DNA of 64,000 bases from an uncultured Eubacterium sp. Lineage in GTDB: Bacteria; Bacillota; Clostridia; Lachnospirales; Lachnospiraceae. The notes under the pieces are model-generated. The model was not told the DNA's origin and ran no database searches. It saw only the letters and a program-made list of their open reading frames with translations. How positions within the stretch are numbered: position 1 is the first letter of the stretch; the number at the start of each line of letters is the position of its first letter. Below are positions 60,321-64,000 of the stretch, piece by piece. Both the position numbers and the translations under genes were made by a program. The DNA is taken from NCBI GenBank assembly GCA_934320655.1, contig CAKRFN010000006.1, forward strand, positions 62,001 through 126,000, given 5' to 3'.

Positions 60321-62258
60321 CTACGAAATCTCCCACAGAAAACGGCTCCGGCACAGACCAAGCACGGGCATTCCGTGATTTTTCACACAGACTGTACTCA
60401 TTCCGCCGATCGTGAAGTGCGCTTCCTGCGGAAGCTCGTCTGCCTGCAGTTTAATCAATATCTGGTTCCAGCCCTTAGAGATGGTAGTTACCTTATAATT
60501 GGATAAATCACCCAACGCACCGCCATTTCCCAGATTTGCCCTCAATGCGGTTTTCTCCTTTGTCGTATGAATCAGCTCCGTATTCAGATACAATTTCATA
60601 TATCCGTTATTCGGGACACCTAAAACGACTTCCTTGTCCTCTTCGGAATAAAACTGATGCAATGCAAATATGACTCCTTTTTCAGAGAAGCGCGTTCCCA
60701 GACTGAGATCATTTCCTGTATTCCATTGCTCTTCAAATTGCTCCGGCGGTCTCACGAACCAGCTCTGTTCATCCACGCAGCAATCGTCTTCAATCGTTTT
60801 GTCCGGATAGAGCCGGGATATCATCCACCGGTTTCCTCCGAGCAGCACAATCGGTATCGCCGGAATTGCCGGTTCCCCGCAGATCCTTATTTTCAGCCAG
60901 CATTGATTTGTCTCCCTGATCTGCGCAGCATCGGCACATATTTCATAAATCATCTGCGCGTCGCCTTCGGGCGCCAATACAAGCTGCTCCGTACCTTGCC
61001 CTTTAAGGTAAAAGCCCTCCGGCAGCTCCAGCCGGATATCCATCTGCTTCTCAACCGGATGCAGATTTTTCAATTTTACGGTTATTTTAGAGGCACGATC
61101 ACCTACAATCGCCGCATCCCTGTCATACTGTACCGTTTCCCTGACTCCGCCATAAACATATACCAGACTATCCGGTGCATAGTCCTTCAGGAAATTTAAT
61201 TCAGGTATTTTGATCTGCCCCGTTTCACTGCATGGCATACTTTCATCACAGAATTCAATCTCCTTTCCCCAATAGTTCAAAACCCGCTCCGCCTCTTTAC
61301 AGACCACCTCCGTCAACTCCCGGATGTCTGTAGGTGCTGTCAGATTGCGGATACCGCCAGTCGTCATATTTGTCGCTATTTCGTACCCTAACGGCTCGAT
61401 CCATTTTTCCGGCAATGCAGACGCACCACCGATAATTCCCAGAATCGCCCCCAGTGTTGCTGCGGTACAGTCCGTATCCCAGCCGCAATTAACCGCTTTA
61501 CAGATAGCATCACCAAAATCTTCCCCATACAGCCATCCGATCGTCTGAAATCCAAGATTCAACGGAGAATATTGCGCCACCGGATGATAAAACGCTTCCA
61601 CCAGATCATTGCGGTTTTCCTCATATTTCATGCCCGAATGATAATTATCGATTGTACGCTTGACGCACTGATATGTAAGGCTTGACGCCGGGATGGATGC
61701 CAGTGCCGCATCCAGCAGTTCGAATTTATTATCGTTTACAAATGCACACGACTCCAGAACCGCATTAAATATCTCTCCGTAAACGGATTCCCCGCCGCCA
61801 TGATCTACAATCGCATCCTGATACGCATACCACGCTGCCAGCTCCGGACAGCCGGGTGCGACACACGCCCATAGCTCAGAACGGATCGGGCTTCCCATGC
61901 AGTCTTTAAATGCGTTATTGTGCCATCCGCACACCGGAGGCTGTAAACCCTTTTGCATATTCTCCTTGCACAAGCCATACTCATCAAAATTATAAGCAAC
62001 ACAATCCGTCCACGCTTCTACCAGATCTGCAGCAGTCAGACCGGGACCTTTTTTTCGGAGCTGCTGCAGCCAGATCAGCTGGAGCTCCAAGTCATCATTT
62101 GGAATTCCTCCTTCCGGAAGAAACGGATACCAGTCTATCTGAAACATCTCTTTCCTGCCGAATTTTTCTTCCAATGGTTCACCCAAGGTTCCGCCGGCAT
62201 TTTTCCCCAGCCAGCATCCCATCACTTTATCGCGAAAACGTTTCCGATCAATCTTCAA
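60321..62258 (-). CDS. ADP-ribosylglycohydrolase-family protein
   Basis: A 645-residue protein. I chose the TTG at 62258, with AGAAGG 9 bases upstream; it overlaps the upstream gene by 11 bases. Residues 1-350 match the ADP-ribosyl-GH fold (DKVMGCWLGKNAGGTLGEPL, GGIPNDDLELQLIWLQ and VNCGWDTDCTAATLGAILG with metal Asp residues). The last 280 residues are beta-rich with a region that resembles carbohydrate-binding or accessory domains. Proteins of this shape in gut bacteria act in sugar or nucleoside operons; the substrate is unknown. Confidence 0.85.
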   Translation of the reverse strand: MKIDRKRFRDKVMGCWLGKNAGGTLGEPLEEKFGRKEMFQIDWYPFLPEGGIPNDDLELQLIWLQQLRKKGPGLTAADLVEAWTDCVAYNFDEYGLCKENMQKGLQPPVCGWHNNAFKDCMGSPIRSELWACVAPGCPELAAWYAYQDAIVDHGGGESVYGEIFNAVLESCAFVNDNKFELLDAALASIPASSLTYQCVKRTIDNYHSGMKYEENRNDLVEAFYHPVAQYSPLNLGFQTIGWLYGEDFGDAICKAVNCGWDTDCTAATLGAILGIIGGASALPEKWIEPLGYEIATNMTTGGIRNLTAPTDIRELTEVVCKEAERVLNYWGKEIEFCDESMPCSETGQIKIPELNFLKDYAPDSLVYVYGGVRETVQYDRDAAIVGDRASKITVKLKNLHPVEKQMDIRLELPEGFYLKGQGTEQLVLAPEGDAQMIYEICADAAQIRETNQCWLKIRICGEPAIPAIPIVLLGGNRWMISRLYPDKTIEDDCCVDEQSWFVRPPEQFEEQWNTGNDLSLGTRFSEKGVIFALHQFYSEEDKEVVLGVPNNGYMKLYLNTELIHTTKEKTALRANLGNGGALGDLSNYKVTTISKGWNQILIKLQADELPQEAHFTIGGMSTVCVKNHGMPVLGLCRSRFLWEIS

Positions 62259-63978
62259 CTGTCTCAACCTTCTTTCCCTGTGCAAGCATACGCTTTAATG
62301 CATTCGTGTAAAACGCAACCCGTTCCGGATTTAACTGCGCATCAAATGGATATTTTTCAATAAATGTTGTTTGAAGCAGGTCTTCCCTATACTTCTCCAT
62401 CTCCCGGATAGTCTCCTCCAGAAGTACGTCCGCTGTTTTTCCGTCTGCCAGTATATCCGCTGCATTCTTTTCCGTTACATATCTTCCAAAGCAATAACCG
62501 CGTGCCGTCAGACGGAAGCCCCGTACATACCAGCGCATAAATTCAAAATGCTCCTTCATTTTTTCGTAGGCAGTCTCTGTCAATCCCATATTTCCGGCTG
62601 CTACACGGTCAACTAATTTTTCGCATTTTACATAAGCTTCTTCTTTGTCTTCAATGATTTTTGCTATATTTTCTACTGACATCTCCAGTGCATCCTTTTT
62701 CTCCGGATCCCACTCACTCAGACTGTGATGCGTTCCACCGATAAAAGTAAACTGCTCCGGTGTGAGATGCATACAGCTATCATTTGAGAACAGGCAGCCA
62801 TTCACAAAATTTGTTTTCTCGACAATCGGCCATGTTTCGTCCATAATCTCCCTGACTGTCCGGACACAGGTCTTTAACTGACCGGGGCTTAACTGTTCAT
62901 CAAGCAGATGTTCGCCCTGCAGCCACCGTAAATAGATCTCCTCCTCACTTGTATTCTCATTCTCTGCATAGGCTGCAATCGCATACAGATTTACCATATT
63001 CAAATTGTCAAAACAGGTCCAGTCCTGTACACCTTCCCAATCGGTTCTCGCAAGAAATCCTGTCACATGATGCTCTTTTCCGTACCGCAGTCTGCGCTTT
63101 ATATCAGAAAGCATCGCAGAAGGCTGAACACCCCAGCCGAAAAACTGTCCATTTACATCATATTCCGTAATCTGCGGATGACTGCCGACATGCCCCATCA
63201 AAGGATTGTCCGGAAATGTCGGATAAAAATCATGCGGCGTATTTTTTAAAGATAATACGATCTCCTCCGGCATATCAACAAATGCCTTCTGAAATCTCTC
63301 CTGTTCTGCTTTTGTATAAATGAAGTCCCTGATAATCAGCTTCTTTCCGGCATTTTTAAAAGGCTCGTACATTGCCATAATCATATTCTTATACCATTCT
63401 ACCGGATCTAAGTTCTTACAGCGCTCGCATCCGCACGCAAATGTATTGCTGATCGCGAGCCGCGCCTCTCCGGTTCCGATGGAGCAGATAATTCCTGCCA
63501 GATCGGGCAATGCCAGAAACAGCTCCTTGTATTTATAGGGCAGGAATTCTTCATACCAGAACGGATTACTCGGACAGATTGTTCCGTCTGCCTGCATGAG
63601 CTCCTTTTTATATTTCAGGACAAAATCTGAAAACCACAGTTCCTTGTTTTCAAAATAAATATCCACACCGGCTTCCTTTGCCTCGCGGATCACATGGTTG
63701 ATGTAATCTCTCCGGTTGAGATTCAGATTCTCTCTCAGCGCATGATTCAGAATCGGATGATCCACCTCTAAAAATGCGTCATAATAACTCTTGGGATCTC
63801 CCGATCCACCCAGAAACTTTGCAGGAAACACGATTTTATCTTCGATTCCCGGTTCATGAAACACCATTGCATTCATGTTGTTTTTTACCATAAAGTCCAG
63901 TCGCCGTCTGATCTCATCCAGATTCCAGATCTGTGTGAAATCATGTATTTCCATTGCTCGAAATGTGTATTCCTTCAT
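62248..63978 (-). CDS. glycoside-hydrolase-like TIM-barrel protein
   Basis: A 576-residue cytoplasmic protein; AAAGGAG precedes the ATG at 63978. The N-terminal part (IWNLDEIRRRLDFMVKNNMNAMVFH, REAKEAGVDIYFENKELWFSDFV) and GIICSIGTGEARLAI look like the barrel of alpha-glucuronidase/GH20/DUF4838-type enzymes. A Cys motif CGCERCKNLD follows. The C-terminal part is helical. The catalytic residues and family are not certain. It is the first gene of a unit with the ADP-ribosylglycohydrolase-like and SGNH proteins, suggesting breakdown of a decorated sugar or glycan. Confidence 0.65.
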   Translation of the reverse strand: MKEYTFRAMEIHDFTQIWNLDEIRRRLDFMVKNNMNAMVFHEPGIEDKIVFPAKFLGGSGDPKSYYDAFLEVDHPILNHALRENLNLNRRDYINHVIREAKEAGVDIYFENKELWFSDFVLKYKKELMQADGTICPSNPFWYEEFLPYKYKELFLALPDLAGIICSIGTGEARLAISNTFACGCERCKNLDPVEWYKNMIMAMYEPFKNAGKKLIIRDFIYTKAEQERFQKAFVDMPEEIVLSLKNTPHDFYPTFPDNPLMGHVGSHPQITEYDVNGQFFGWGVQPSAMLSDIKRRLRYGKEHHVTGFLARTDWEGVQDWTCFDNLNMVNLYAIAAYAENENTSEEEIYLRWLQGEHLLDEQLSPGQLKTCVRTVREIMDETWPIVEKTNFVNGCLFSNDSCMHLTPEQFTFIGGTHHSLSEWDPEKKDALEMSVENIAKIIEDKEEAYVKCEKLVDRVAAGNMGLTETAYEKMKEHFEFMRWYVRGFRLTARGYCFGRYVTEKNAADILADGKTADVLLEETIREMEKYREDLLQTTFIEKYPFDAQLNPERVAFYTNALKRMLAQGKKVETVED

Positions 63979-64000
63979 TGTATTACTCCTTTTACCTCTC

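Overview
The window looks like a chromosomal segment of a spore-forming, obligately anaerobic Clostridia bacterium, most likely Lachnospiraceae. Pointers are sporulation genes (SPOCS/LysM SipL-like protein, Veg, a Spo0A-type regulator, cotJ genes), a ferredoxin-linked 2-oxoacid oxidoreductase, a DUF4321 protein, Gram-positive style lipoproteins and strong AGGAGG ribosome sites. No rRNA, tRNA or CRISPR array was seen.

Layout. 1-5 kb: a co-directional minus-strand signalling cluster (MBL hydrolase, GAF/HD-GYP protein, FecR protein, cut-off CHASE2 protein). 5-17 kb: housekeeping and envelope genes (DUF421, methionine aminopeptidase, NlpC/P60 hydrolase, SipL-like protein, veg, plsC, murF, ddl, hpf). 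17-31 kb: transport and metabolism (sodium symporter, phosphatase, PepD/PqqD-like/OPT peptide cluster, AzlCD, AAA ATPase, Ig-like secreted protein, PurF paralogue, Spo0A paralogue). 32.5-36.6 kb: a 4.1-kb integrated element. 37-42 kb: tRNA-dihydrouridine synthase, four-subunit oxidoreductase, RidA. 42-49 kb: a LacI-controlled sugar-type ABC transporter with two permeases, plus an AraC regulator. 49-56 kb: Nudix, hybrid kinase, cysteine-cluster protein, ECF sigma/anti-sigma/secreted protein, ion channel, zeta-toxin remnant. 56-59 kb: an AraC/ABC exporter locus with internal deletions, and TetR. 59-64 kb: a glycan/ADP-ribose type hydrolase cluster.

The most notable observation is that the 4.1-kb element interrupts cotJC (Mn-catalase-like spore coat gene). 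It has a large serine recombinase, a 9-bp direct repeat at the junctions and matching inverted repeats just inside. Joining the flanks at the repeat restores a 205-codon cotJC frame directly behind a cotJA-cotJB fusion. This is the architecture of intervening elements known in other sporulation genes (skin in sigK, SPbeta in spsM), and suggests either a developmentally excised element or a silenced coat gene. The element also carries a toxin/antitoxin-like pair, an orphan hicB next to a deleted hicA, and a 67-residue protein beside one end that is a candidate excision factor.

A second discovery-level signal is a pair of about 156-nt elements (11512-11668 plus; 20394-20549 minus) that fold into the same multi-helix structure, with compensatory base changes and a possible pseudoknot, each upstream of a gene in the same orientation. 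They look like copies of a structured RNA or structured mobile repeat that I cannot name. Other oddities are a Spo0A-like regulator with Glu at the phospho-acceptor position, a PurF paralogue lacking the N-terminal catalytic Cys, and consecutive frame-preserving deletions in an AraC/ABC exporter locus.
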